Source: Chitinophagaceae bacterium (GTDB lineage Bacteria > Bacteroidota > Bacteroidia > Chitinophagales > Chitinophagaceae). Taken from it: DNA of 53,323 nt. Below the pieces are notes generated by a model. That model did not search any database, was not told the origin of the DNA, and saw only the letters and a program-made list of their open reading frames with translations. The position numbers and the translations under genes are program-made. Positions 1-8,386 of this stretch are shown in pieces (position 1 is the stretch's first letter; the number at the start of each line of letters is the position of its first letter). The stretch is taken from NCBI GenBank assembly GCA_020847395.1, contig JADLCD010000104.1, forward strand, positions 1-53,323. Direction: 5' to 3'.

Positions 1-2
1 AT

Positions 3-1418
3 AAAAAGATGCGGGAATGGATTTTAGCAAATGCCCTGGCTGATGAAGAAGAATTGAACGCTATAGAAATAGGAGCGAAGGCATTGGTAAAACAAAGTCG
101 TGAAATTGCCTGGAATAAATATATAACCCCGCTGAGGGAGATGGTAAAGCAAACAGTTTCCGTTTTGGAGTCTGTTAAAGAAAATGAAACAACGCAGTTA
201 CCACGTATACAAAAAGCCATAAAGGTTTTACAGCAAAACCGTGAGCCGTTGCGTAAAGACATTTTCAGAGCGCTGGCAACCGGGGTTAATTTCAGTACTT
301 CGGAAGAAGTAAAAAAATGCTACGACGAATTATACGCTGAACAAAGCCATTTATACAGGTCGCATTTATATAATGAGGGTACTAAAAATTTTGCTAATGT
401 TAAGCCTGTACCTGCAGTATATGATGATAATGCAGCATCAATAAACGGTTACCTGGTATTGAATAAATATTTTGATGAATTATTCAAATACAACCCCAGG
501 GTATTGGCTTTTGGTGAAGACCTGGGTTCCATCGGAGATGTGAACCAGGGCTTTGCAGGCTTACAGCAAAAGCATGGCGCTCAAAGAATTTTTGATACAG
601 GTATAAGAGAACTCACTATTGTGGGCCAGGCGATAGGATTAGCAATGCGCGGCTTGCGCCCTATAGCAGAAATTCAGTATGTGGATTATATGTTGTATGG
701 ATTGGAGCCGCTTAGCGATGATGTTGCCTGTTTACATTATCGTACTAAAGGCAGGCAGGGCTGCCCGTTAATTATCCGTACACGCGGGCACAGGCTTGAA
801 GGTATCTGGCATAGCGGTTCACCAATGGCAGTATTAATAAATGCGTTGAGGGGCTTTCATATATGTGTGCCAAGAAATATGGTGCAGGCAGCAGGTATGT
901 ATAATACTTTGCTGGAAGTGAACGACCCTGCTGTGATGGTGGAATGTTTGAATGCATACAGGCTTAAAGAAAAATTGCCTTCTAATTTGCTAGAATTTCG
1001 TGTTGCACTTGGAATGCCTGAAATAATAAAAGAAGGCGATGATATTACCATCGTATCATATGGCGCCACATTGCGTATTGCGCAGGAAGCTGCTGCTGTG
1101 CTTGAAGAAATGAATATTCATTGTGAGATTATAGATGTTCAAACACTTCTTCCTTTTGATGTTAATCATAGCATTATTGAATCATTAAAGAAAACCAACC
1201 GCATAATTTTTGCTGATGAAGATATGCCCGGTGGCACTGCCGCATATATGTTTAATAAAGTGATGGAAGAACAAGGTGGTTATCGCTGGCTTGATGTGGC
1301 TCCCAGAACAATCACTGCACAGGCAAGTCGCCCTGCTTATGGTTCTGATGGCGATTATTTTACCAAACCCAACGCAGAAGATATTATTAAAGCGGTGAGA
1401 GAAATGATGAGTGAATAA
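3..1418 (+). CDS. Fused alpha/beta E1 subunit of a 2-oxo-acid dehydrogenase complex (5'-partial)
   Basis: The frame is open to the window edge; the ATG at 9 lies inside the protein, so only the C-terminal ~470 residues are seen. Counting from that ATG, residues 1-120 are the end of the alpha half and a linker, the beta half carries the thiamine-diphosphate-side motif AFGEDLG (167-173) and the conserved stretch with FDTGIRE and QYVDYM, and residues ~345-465 form the transketolase C-terminal domain. The family decarboxylates a 2-oxo acid and passes the acyl group to a lipoyl E2 in the cytoplasm. Fusion of alpha and beta into one chain is common in Bacteroidota. Whether the substrate is a branched-chain 2-oxo acid or pyruvate cannot be decided here. 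The stop at 1416-1418 is followed by a separate small gene. Confidence 0.9.
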   Translation, partial: KKMREWILANALADEEELNAIEIGAKALVKQSREIAWNKYITPLREMVKQTVSVLESVKENETTQLPRIQKAIKVLQQNREPLRKDIFRALATGVNFSTSEEVKKCYDELYAEQSHLYRSHLYNEGTKNFANVKPVPAVYDDNAASINGYLVLNKYFDELFKYNPRVLAFGEDLGSIGDVNQGFAGLQQKHGAQRIFDTGIRELTIVGQAIGLAMRGLRPIAEIQYVDYMLYGLEPLSDDVACLHYRTKGRQGCPLIIRTRGHRLEGIWHSGSPMAVLINALRGFHICVPRNMVQAAGMYNTLLEVNDPAVMVECLNAYRLKEKLPSNLLEFRVALGMPEIIKEGDDITIVSYGATLRIAQEAAAVLEEMNIHCEIIDVQTLLPFDVNHSIIESLKKTNRIIFADEDMPGGTAAYMFNKVMEEQGGYRWLDVAPRTITAQASRPAYGSDGDYFTKPNAEDIIKAVREMMSE

Positions 1419-1475
1419 AAAAAATACCTGTAAATATTTCAACCAATTTTCCCTGATATTTCAAAAAGATAAAAG

Positions 1476-1781
1476 TTGAGCAAGCCTGTTACAAAAGATG
1501 ATTTAAGATTTGTTGACTTCTGGAAAGAACAACGCAAGGGATCTGTTGTTAAATATTATTTTGTTTATACCCTGGCATGGGGTTTTATAGTTTGCCTGTC
1601 CTCTTTCTTTCTTATTATTTTTATGGGCGGCATCAGCATTATTCCTATTGCGCAGGATAATTATAAAATAGCGTTTATAATAGGCGCAGGTATAGTTTTG
1701 GGCTTCATCATTGCTATAATATCGCGCAGCTTAAATGAAAAACGCTATCAGAAAATACTCGGAAAAGTAAAGAACAATTAA
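1476..1781 (+). CDS. Small two-helix membrane protein, unknown function
   Basis: 101 residues beginning with a TTG codon at 1476; no in-frame ATG lies near the start. A charged N-terminus (residues 1-24) is followed by two hydrophobic segments (about 26-51 and 64-86), separated by a short loop, and a basic tail rich in Lys/Arg. This is the pattern of a small inner-membrane protein with both ends in the cytoplasm. It sits 57 bases after the E1 gene on the same strand and may be co-transcribed with it. Its last four bases overlap the end of the convergent DCC-family gene. I do not recognise the family. Confidence 0.65.
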   Translation: MSKPVTKDDLRFVDFWKEQRKGSVVKYYFVYTLAWGFIVCLSSFFLIIFMGGISIIPIAQDNYKIAFIIGAGIVLGFIIAIISRSLNEKRYQKILGKVKNN

Positions 1782-2182
1782 TGCACGAACCTTGCATTTA
1801 ATTCAGGTGTTGGAAGCATACAGCTTTCAGATTTGCCAAACCATTTATACCTGTTTCGCGCTACCCAGTCATATACTGTATTTCGTATAAAAGGAGGTAT
1901 TATGATGAATATATACAGCAGCGGCCATAATCCGCTCAGTTTTTTTACTACACGTAAAGCTGCCGTACTTCTTGTATACGCTTTGTTATTTTCAATTAAA
2001 ACGAAAGAATCAAATTTATTTGGAGATAATTGATATTGCTTAAGCAGTTGTTGCCCTGCATTACTTTGCAATGATGTAAAATAAAATTGTTTCTTCTTAT
2101 CTTTTTTAAGAACAAACTGTATGCTGCTATTACAAAGATTGCATACACCATCAAAGAGAATTATATGATCTTTTTGTTTCAC
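1778..2182 (-). CDS. DCC-family (DUF393) thiol-disulfide oxidoreductase-like protein
   Basis: 134 residues read from a GTG start at 2182. The N-terminus has the family signature FDGVCNLC (residues 10-17), i.e. D-x-x-C-x-x-C, within a thioredoxin-like fold, then a strand/helix pattern and a conserved RVV..L.GLWPLL segment. DCC proteins are predicted redox proteins; the substrate is unknown. The length is typical of the family. The gene ends 4 bases inside the convergent small membrane gene, and no terminator is visible between them. Its 5' side abuts a repeat-rich spacer (2183-2576). Confidence 0.85.
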   Translation of the reverse strand: MKQKDHIILFDGVCNLCNSSIQFVLKKDKKKQFYFTSLQSNAGQQLLKQYQLSPNKFDSFVLIENNKAYTRSTAALRVVKKLSGLWPLLYIFIIIPPFIRNTVYDWVARNRYKWFGKSESCMLPTPELNARFVH

Positions 2183-2206
2183 CCGGTAAAGTTACAACAG
2201 AAGGAC

Positions 2207-2530
2207 GTATCCCAAATTTTCGCTCGTTTAGGATTAAGAGTAAAGTTGCAGGTTGCGGTAATCTTTGCTCATTTGTAATCGGGAACCAGGCAAACCCCTC
2301 GTGCCTCGGGGTGACAGACCGCGGTGCAATGCTGAACTATGTATTATTATTGAACATTTATCCTAACGCCAAACAACGTCTTGCCGCTTTGGTCACCCCG
2401 AGGCACGAGGGGTCTATACGTTAAACAGCATGAGGGCAAACTACATATGAAGCAAAAATTTGGGATGCACCCCAACAGGAGGATTATAAGATTAAGTTTA
2501 TAACTTTAAGGGGTGCACTTCAATTTTTCG
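2207..2530. repeat. Cluster of a dispersed ~27-bp motif in a 394-bp gene-free spacer
   Basis: The spacer between 2183 and 2576 holds no gene. It contains three copies of one motif: 2207-2224 (plus strand, 5' part truncated), 2446-2472 (minus strand, complete) and 2511-2530 (plus strand, truncated). The core read 5'-3' is GTGCAT-YY-CAAATTTT-Y-GCT. The complete copy matches a fourth copy at 53086-53112 in 24 of 27 positions. Copies 1 and 2 face each other around the 22-bp inverted repeat at 2294-2413, giving a nested palindromic layout. No transposase is present; a non-autonomous element is one explanation. Confidence 0.7.
2294..2413. repeat. Perfect 22-bp inverted repeat with 76-bp spacer
   Basis: The left arm 2294-2315 and the right arm 2392-2413 are exact reverse complements over 22 bases, with a core CCTCGTGCCTCGGGG. 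The loop of 76 bases has no coding potential. No T-tract follows either arm, so a simple rho-independent terminator is unlikely. Confidence 0.85.
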
Positions 2531-2576
2531 TATTTAAAAATATGTCTGTGCCTGATTACCAGATCAAATCTATTAT

Positions 2577-3044
2577 ATGAAAGTGCCTTTTAAGCCTATA
2601 TTATTTGCCTGGATTATTGCCGGTACTGCCGATGCAGCGGCTGCAGTAATAGTATATAGTTTTGTGTTAGATCAGGCATCCCCACTTAAAATATTTCAGG
2701 GTATTGCCAGTGGAATTGCAGGAAAATCAGCTTTTGAAGGGGGAGCAGGCTCAGCATTGACAGGGCTCGCCTTACATTATTGTATTGCCCTTTGCTGGGT
2801 TATTATTTATTTCTTTCTCTATCCTAAGATTAAGCTTTTGCAAAAAAATAAAATAGTAAGCGGGCTGTTTTACGGGCTATTCGTTTGGCTGGTTATGAAT
2901 ATTATAGTGCTTCCTGTTACATTTAACAGGCCACCGGCGCTTCTTTTGCATAATTTTTTAACCGGTAGTATTATACTCATGATCGCAATCGGGTTGCCTG
3001 TTTCAATTATAGCAGACAATTATTTTAATAAACAACGGCAGTAA
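2577..3044 (+). CDS. Four-helix integral membrane protein (possibly YagU/DUF1440-like)
   Basis: 155 residues with four hydrophobic segments at about 7-28, 60-81, 93-113 and 124-146, short loops between them and a Lys-rich pair of residues before helix 3. The pattern (ILFAWIIAGTADAAAAVIV in helix 1, GLFYGLFVWLVMN in helix 3) resembles small Bacteroidota membrane proteins sometimes placed near the YagU/DUF1440 group; I am not certain of that assignment. It starts at the ATG at 2577 after the repeat spacer and is 86 bases upstream of the methyltransferase start. No function can be given. Confidence 0.75.
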   Translation: MKVPFKPILFAWIIAGTADAAAAVIVYSFVLDQASPLKIFQGIASGIAGKSAFEGGAGSALTGLALHYCIALCWVIIYFFLYPKIKLLQKNKIVSGLFYGLFVWLVMNIIVLPVTFNRPPALLLHNFLTGSIILMIAIGLPVSIIADNYFNKQRQ

Positions 3045-3130
3045 CAGGGTTGCTCCTGAGTTCAAAGCTTATTATCTTCGCAGCTCAAATACGCTGCATA
3101 TTACAGGCATATTTGTTATTCCAGGTAAGT

Positions 3131-3910
3131 ATGAAAATATTACAAACAGCAGAAAGAGTATCTCAAAAAGATCATTCGGATAATTATGTGTACCAGCGTT
3201 CATTGCTTGCGTACCTTGAAGCAGCGAAACTGGTATCAGGTAAAGTATTGGAAATTGGCACTGGCAGTGGCTATGGTGTTGAGATAATAGCGCCGCATAC
3301 AGAAGAATTTGTGACAATCGATAAGTTTGAAACGGATATTATTCATTCCGATGCATTTAAGAATAACAATATTCAGTTTATACGAATGAATATTCCGCCA
3401 TTAACAGATATTCATTCAGATACTTTTGATTTTGTGATAACCTTCCAGGTAATAGAACATATTGCAAACGACAATGAATTTTTGAAAGAGATAAAAAGAG
3501 TTTTGAAAAAAGGCGGTAAGCTTATAGTAACTACACCGAATAAGAAAATGTCTATTACAAGAAATCCCTGGCATGTTCGTGAGTATACTGTTGAAGAACT
3601 GAAACAGTTATTGGGTCGCCATTTCAGCAATGTAAAAGCGCTTGGCGTATTCGGTAATAATGCCATTATGGATTATTATGAAAAGAATAAAGCGGCTGTA
3701 AGAAAAATTACCCGTTTCGATATTTTTAATCTTCAATACAGGTTACCGCGTCAACTGCTTCAAATTCCTTACGATATTTTAAACAGGATGAACAGGAAGA
3801 AATTATTAAAACAAAATGAAAATCTCACCACAGGTATTACGCATGAAGATTATTTTATAAAAGAGGCGGGTGATATGTGCTTTGATCTTTTTTATGTGGC
3901 GGAGAAGTGA
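3131..3910 (+). CDS. Class I SAM-dependent methyltransferase
   Basis: 259 residues from the ATG at 3131. A longer frame opens with a TTG near 3050, but those 27 extra residues are hydrophobic and lie before the domain, so the ATG was chosen. Motif I is VLEIGTGSGYG (about residues 38-48), the acidic motif II VTIDKF follows, and motif post-I/III has FDFVITFQVIEHI, typical of the Methyltransf_11/UbiG-like fold. A TPNKKMS-RNPWH-EY segment is characteristic of members linked to glycan or lipid modification, but the substrate is unknown. No signal peptide, so it acts in the cytoplasm. It converges with the CarboxypepD_reg-like gene at 3946. Confidence 0.85.
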   Translation: MKILQTAERVSQKDHSDNYVYQRSLLAYLEAAKLVSGKVLEIGTGSGYGVEIIAPHTEEFVTIDKFETDIIHSDAFKNNNIQFIRMNIPPLTDIHSDTFDFVITFQVIEHIANDNEFLKEIKRVLKKGGKLIVTTPNKKMSITRNPWHVREYTVEELKQLLGRHFSNVKALGVFGNNAIMDYYEKNKAAVRKITRFDIFNLQYRLPRQLLQIPYDILNRMNRKKLLKQNENLTTGITHEDYFIKEAGDMCFDLFYVAEK

Positions 3911-3945
3911 TGGCAAAACGAATTTTTACTGGCAAAAAATCATTG

Positions 3946-4713
3946 TTATTTTTCCGGAAATTTCCATTTCCCTTTATTGAATTGATTGTATTCTTTATAT
4001 TGTTTGTAGCATTCCAGTATATACAAACCTAATTCCGCATCATTAACAGTTGCTACAAATTCATACAGTGGCCGGTAAAATTTCATAAAATCGGTGAGTT
4101 GTTCTCCATCTAACTCCGTTAACTTTTTTATAAAAGGTTTATTAAAGCGGTAATCGATATATTTCTGTTGTTCTTCTTCAATAAGCCAGTTTTGTATAAA
4201 CCGCATATTCCTGTTTCTTCGAAAGCGAAATACATTAATCAATTCGTCAAGGTCAAGCCCAACCCCGGCACCCATACTGCCTGGCGAAAGAGAAGTAGTG
4301 CGTAAGCCTGGCTTCTGGTAGTTGAAAATTTTTTCATATTCTTTCCTGTTTTGCAGAGAATCGAAACGATAGCTGGGTTTTTTTACTGTTACGTTGGGCA
4401 ATTCAATGGCAGATAGCTGTATTGAAATATCAAAAGCTGCAGGGTTGGTAATAGTATTTACAGGGTATTTAGGGGTAACTTTTTCAAGATAAGAAAACCA
4501 TATAGAATCGTTTTTGCTTACCCGTATGCTGTAAAATCCTGTTGAATCGGTTTGAGTTCCAAATCCGGAACTGGTAAGCACCGAAACAAAAGGTAGTGGA
4601 TATTTTTGCGAAATATCATATACTCTTCCCTGGATTTCCTGGGCATGCATTGTATTTGACAAAAAAATGAATACAATGAAAAAATGAATATATTTTTTTT
4701 TATAAAACCTCAT
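3946..4713 (-). CDS. Secreted CarboxypepD_reg-like domain protein
   Basis: 255 residues. Residues 1-24 form a signal peptide (basic start, hydrophobic core, cleavage after HAQ). Residues ~26-105 carry the carboxypeptidase-regulatory-like beta-sandwich: EIQGRVYD, PLPFVSV, TDSTGFYSIRVS are the repeated marks of the family, as found at the N-terminus of TonB-dependent receptors. The rest is alpha-helical and charged, with no recognised domain. Such stand-alone proteins are common in Bacteroidota envelopes and have no assigned activity. Its ATG shares one base with the xylulokinase stop (TAATG), suggesting translational coupling, an unexpected pairing of an exported protein with a cytoplasmic kinase. 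Confidence 0.8.
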   Translation of the reverse strand: MRFYKKKYIHFFIVFIFLSNTMHAQEIQGRVYDISQKYPLPFVSVLTSSGFGTQTDSTGFYSIRVSKNDSIWFSYLEKVTPKYPVNTITNPAAFDISIQLSAIELPNVTVKKPSYRFDSLQNRKEYEKIFNYQKPGLRTTSLSPGSMGAGVGLDLDELINVFRFRRNRNMRFIQNWLIEEEQQKYIDYRFNKPFIKKLTELDGEQLTDFMKFYRPLYEFVATVNDAELGLYILECYKQYKEYNQFNKGKWKFPEK

Positions 4714-6194
4714 TAATCCAAACTCTTTTCAAGATAAACCTTCCATCTTTGATATATTTCACTGTAAGCAGTAGCGTTTCCGCCCGGTTCGGTAGTGCTA
4801 ACCGGCTTATAAGATGCAAAGGCCTCCTGTGCTGTTTTGTAAACACCTGCTCCTATACCAGCACCGATAGCAGCTCCGGCAGCTCCGTCATTTTCGTATA
4901 GCTCTACTGGCACACCTGTAATGTTTACAAAAAGTTCTGTAAACAATTTGCTAAGAAACATATTTGCTTTACCTGCACGTATAACCGTGGGGTGTATACC
5001 ATTTTGTCTTAAAATATCTAACCCGTATTTAAAGGCGCAGGCAATACCTTCCTGTACTGCTCTGAATAAATGCGCAGCACTGTGTAATGTAAGTTGTAAA
5101 TTACTTATCTGGGCTCCTGGCATTTTATTTTCAAGCATGCGTTCAGCGCCATTACCAAATGGAAGAATAGTTAAACCATCGCTGCCTAATGCAATAGCCT
5201 GCGCTTGTTGATTAATATCATCATAACTTAAACCTTTGCCTGCATTGTCTTTCACCCATCTATTCATAATACCCGTTCCATTAATGCATAATAATACTCC
5301 AATACTTTTTGCCACGCTGTCATAATTAACATGAGCAAAACTGTTTACCCGGGATTGCTGATCGTAAGTAAGTTTATTACTAACTGCATAAATAACGCCG
5401 GAAGTTCCTGCTGTTGCTGCTATTTCCCCGGGTTTCATTACATTCAAAGAAAGCGCATTGTTAGGCTGATCTCCGGCTTTATAAGCTACAGGAGTGCCGG
5501 GTTTTAATTTAAGTTGTTCAGCAATATCCTTTGTTATTTTTCCGTGTACTGAAAAAACAGGTTGCACTACAGGGATCAATGATTTATCAAAGTCATAGTA
5601 TGATATTATTTTATCAGCAATATCATCGCGTGTAAAATCCCAGAAAATACCTTCTGATAAGGCCGAGGGAGAAGTAGATATTTCACCTGTGAGCTTCAAA
5701 GCAATAAAATCTCCGGGCAGCATTATCTTATCTATCTTTTCATACACTTCAGGTTCATTTTGTTTTACCCATGATAGCTTGGATGCTGTAAAATTACCAG
5801 GAGAATTGAGGAGAGAACCAAGACAATAATCTGCTCCGAGCTTATTAAATGCGGCATTTCCAATTTCTACAGCCCTGCTGTCGCACCAAATAATGGAAGG
5901 GCGGAGCGATTGCTTATTTTTATCAACAACAACAAGTCCATGCATTTGATACGCAATACCTATAGAAACAATATCATCAGGATTGTATATACCTGAATTA
6001 TTTATTTTTTGGATAGCTTGTTTTGTATACAACCACCAGGTTTCCGGATCCTGTTCTGCCCAACCTGTTTGTTTTGATATTATGGTAGCTTCAGTTTCAG
6101 GAAATTGGGCAGAAGCGATAATTTTTGTAGTTGCTGCATCAATAACTGATACTTTAACCGAAGACGTGCCAACATCTATTCCAAGCAATAGCAT
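4713..6194 (-). CDS. xylB: Xylulokinase (FGGY family)
   Basis: 493 residues, the usual length for xylulokinases. The N-terminal FGGY half starts with the nucleotide-binding LGIDVGTSSVKVSV (residues 4-17) and has the sugar-site motifs TGWAEQDP, YQMHGLVVVD and GDQPNNALSLN, whose Asp is the expected catalytic base. The C-terminal half has an ATP-site stretch ([15 protein letters not shown]). It phosphorylates D-xylulose to D-xylulose 5-phosphate, feeding the pentose phosphate pathway. No xylose isomerase or xylose transporter is adjacent, so a different pentulose or related sugar remains possible. It is the first gene of a two-gene unit with the CarboxypepD_reg-like protein. Confidence 0.88.
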   Translation of the reverse strand: MLLLGIDVGTSSVKVSVIDAATTKIIASAQFPETEATIISKQTGWAEQDPETWWLYTKQAIQKINNSGIYNPDDIVSIGIAYQMHGLVVVDKNKQSLRPSIIWCDSRAVEIGNAAFNKLGADYCLGSLLNSPGNFTASKLSWVKQNEPEVYEKIDKIMLPGDFIALKLTGEISTSPSALSEGIFWDFTRDDIADKIISYYDFDKSLIPVVQPVFSVHGKITKDIAEQLKLKPGTPVAYKAGDQPNNALSLNVMKPGEIAATAGTSGVIYAVSNKLTYDQQSRVNSFAHVNYDSVAKSIGVLLCINGTGIMNRWVKDNAGKGLSYDDINQQAQAIALGSDGLTILPFGNGAERMLENKMPGAQISNLQLTLHSAAHLFRAVQEGIACAFKYGLDILRQNGIHPTVIRAGKANMFLSKLFTELFVNITGVPVELYENDGAAGAAIGAGIGAGVYKTAQEAFASYKPVSTTEPGGNATAYSEIYQRWKVYLEKSLD

Positions 6195-6362
6195 AAATAA
6201 TAATTAATGATCGTGCAATAATAAGGCAAGATACTTAAACCGCTTGGTTATTTTGTTGCCTGCAAGATCAGTTTTAAACAGGATAATGCTTATACTCGTT
6301 AAATACAGTTGTTTTAACGCAATTTTACCGCTTTTTTATTTTCCTTACTTAAAGGCAAATCT

Positions 6363-6370
6363 TATATTTG
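6363..6370 (+). promoter_or_regulatory. Candidate -7 promoter element (TAnnTTTG) for the BatD-like gene
   Basis: TATATTTG fits the Bacteroidota sigma-ABfr -7 consensus TAnnTTTG at all six fixed positions and lies 48 bases before the ATG at 6418. No clear -33 TTTG is present 19-21 bases upstream, so this is only a candidate. Confidence 0.45.
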
Positions 6371-6417
6371 ATCAGGTACTTATTGTAAAGTGTTATTGAT
6401 TTTGCCGCAACGATAAA

Positions 6418-8298
6418 ATGAAATCTATAGGAAAATATTTACGTAAGCTTTTTCTATTTTCTCTGATCTGCTGCCACTGGACATTATATGTTTCAGCACA
6501 GGTGAAAGTTATTGCCTCGGCGAATAAGCAGATACTTACTCCCAATGACTTATTAACACTGCATTTTAGCGTTGAAAACGCGGATGATGTTCAGCAGTTT
6601 ATTCCTCCTTCATTTACTGGTTGTAAAATTGTGCAGGGGCCAACTCATATTAATAGCTCGTCTGTTATCAACGGTGTTAAAAGCAATGCGTTATCTTTTG
6701 TGTATGTTGTACAACCTGCCGCTCCGGGTAAATATTGCTTTAGTGGTGCGTCTGCCAAAGTAAATGGAAAGCGATTGGTATTTAATACGCTGAATATATT
6801 AGTAAAGAAAATACCGGGAAAATCGCGATATGATTTTATTGAAGAAGAAGGAGATGATGGCCGCCACGAATTATACAGTGATTATATTTTAAGACGGAAT
6901 GAAAATATACAGGATAAGATCAGGAAGAATCTTTTTATAAAAGTTGATGTTGATAAAACTTTATGTTATGAAGGAGAGGCTGTTGTTGCTACGTATAAAT
7001 TGTATACGCGTTTGCGGTCAGAATCAAAAGTAGTAAGAAGGCCCTCTTTCAATGGATTTAGTGTGTATGACATGCTTGATCCAACGGTGGCACCTTCAAC
7101 TATTGAAAAATTGAATGGTAAAGATTTTAATGTTTACCTTATTCGTAAAGTACAGCTTTTTCCGCTTCAGTCCGGGTCCCTGGAATTGGATGCTGCTGAA
7201 GTGGAAAACTCCATTACATTTTTAAAGGCTGATGATGCAATAAAAAATAATGGCAACAACCTGAGTGCGCTTCTCCGGGCTTTTGAAATGGATGATATAA
7301 AAAACAGCGGTATAGCAACAGAGCAGGTAAGCATAAGAAGCAATCCTATTGCTATAACGGTTAAACCTTTGCCAGAAGGAAAACCCGGCACTTTTAACGG
7401 GGCAGTTGGATCATTCAGTATTCAGTCTACGGTGAGTAAAAATCAAATCCCTTTAAATGATGCTGCCGTGTTTAAGGTGATTATTAAAGGAGAAGGGAAT
7501 TTTGGAGTGATGAATACGCCTGTTATACATTGGGCCAAAAGCATTGATGCATATGAGCCTAACATTAAGGAAGATTTTTTGAAAAATGTTGTGCCGATGC
7601 GCGGCTACAAAGCTTACGAATTTACTTTTACCCCCAAACAAACAGGTGAAGTAGTACTTGATCCTGTAGAATTTTCTTTTTTTGACCCGGTAGCAAATCA
7701 ATATAAAACAATTAACACTGATGCAATAAAAATTATAGCAACAGCACCTTTGCAGCAGGGCAGTGCTTTTCTTAACACGATGCCGAATAATAACCAGGAA
7801 ACAGTTTCGCCTTTATCCCGTCCGTGGATTTTATCTATTGCCGGGGGCTTATTATTTTTATTTGCGTATGTGCTTTACCGTTATATAAGAGCATCCGGCA
7901 GTGATAATACTCCTGCACCCGGTAAAAAAACTGATATCCCGGTCAAAGATGAAATGCCGGCGAATAACAAACAATCATCTTCAATATCGCAGAGCCCGTT
8001 ATTTAATTCAAAACTTATGCTTGTTCAACAAAACTCACGCGGCTTTTATAGTGAATTGAACAGGGCATTAAGAAATTACGTTTCTGAGAAATATAATCTT
8101 TCTTATAATCTCAATATAAAAGAGCTGGAGCAGCATATGAAACTTAAAGGTGTGGATAATGATGTTGTTTCTCAATTTTCATTGGTTGTTCAGCAATGTG
8201 AAATTGCATTGTATAATCCATACCTGAATGAAGCAGATATGCAATCCGTTTATGAGCTTGCAGAAGATTTTATATTCAATACAAGTAAAATTTCATAA
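6418..8298 (+). CDS. batD: BatD-like protein (aerotolerance operon type)
   Basis: 626 residues. A signal peptide ends near residue 28 (VSAQ). Residues ~30-450 form repeated beta-sandwich domains with the BatD marks: ILTPNDLLTLHFSVENA near the start, PPSFTGCKIVQGP, and later VSKNQIPLNDAAVFKVIIKGEGN with a PVEFSFFDP strand. One transmembrane helix (about 471-491) precedes a cytoplasmic tail with helical segments (RGFYSELNRALRNYV). BatD works with BatA/BatB, which carry VWA domains, and a MoxR ATPase in other Bacteroidota. None of these partners is in the window, so this is an isolated copy here. Confidence 0.82.
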   Translation: MKSIGKYLRKLFLFSLICCHWTLYVSAQVKVIASANKQILTPNDLLTLHFSVENADDVQQFIPPSFTGCKIVQGPTHINSSSVINGVKSNALSFVYVVQPAAPGKYCFSGASAKVNGKRLVFNTLNILVKKIPGKSRYDFIEEEGDDGRHELYSDYILRRNENIQDKIRKNLFIKVDVDKTLCYEGEAVVATYKLYTRLRSESKVVRRPSFNGFSVYDMLDPTVAPSTIEKLNGKDFNVYLIRKVQLFPLQSGSLELDAAEVENSITFLKADDAIKNNGNNLSALLRAFEMDDIKNSGIATEQVSIRSNPIAITVKPLPEGKPGTFNGAVGSFSIQSTVSKNQIPLNDAAVFKVIIKGEGNFGVMNTPVIHWAKSIDAYEPNIKEDFLKNVVPMRGYKAYEFTFTPKQTGEVVLDPVEFSFFDPVANQYKTINTDAIKIIATAPLQQGSAFLNTMPNNNQETVSPLSRPWILSIAGGLLFLFAYVLYRYIRASGSDNTPAPGKKTDIPVKDEMPANNKQSSSISQSPLFNSKLMLVQQNSRGFYSELNRALRNYVSEKYNLSYNLNIKELEQHMKLKGVDNDVVSQFSLVVQQCEIALYNPYLNEADMQSVYELAEDFIFNTSKIS

Positions 8299-8325
8299 TG
8301 AATAATCCTGTATTGAATCTTCAGC

Positions 8326-8362
8326 AAAAAAAAACAGCATTTCTATAATAAGAAATGCTGTT
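8326..8362 (-). terminator. Rho-independent terminator of the large T9SS cargo gene
   Basis: Arms 8333-8344 and 8351-8362 pair over 12 bp (AACAGCATTTCT and its complement) with a 6-base loop. Read on the minus strand, the stem is followed by nine T residues (A-tract 8326-8334). It lies 25 bases after the stop of the minus-strand gene and also separates it from the end of the BatD-like gene. Confidence 0.9.
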
Positions 8363-8386
8363 GTGAAAATATTCTATGAGATGAAT

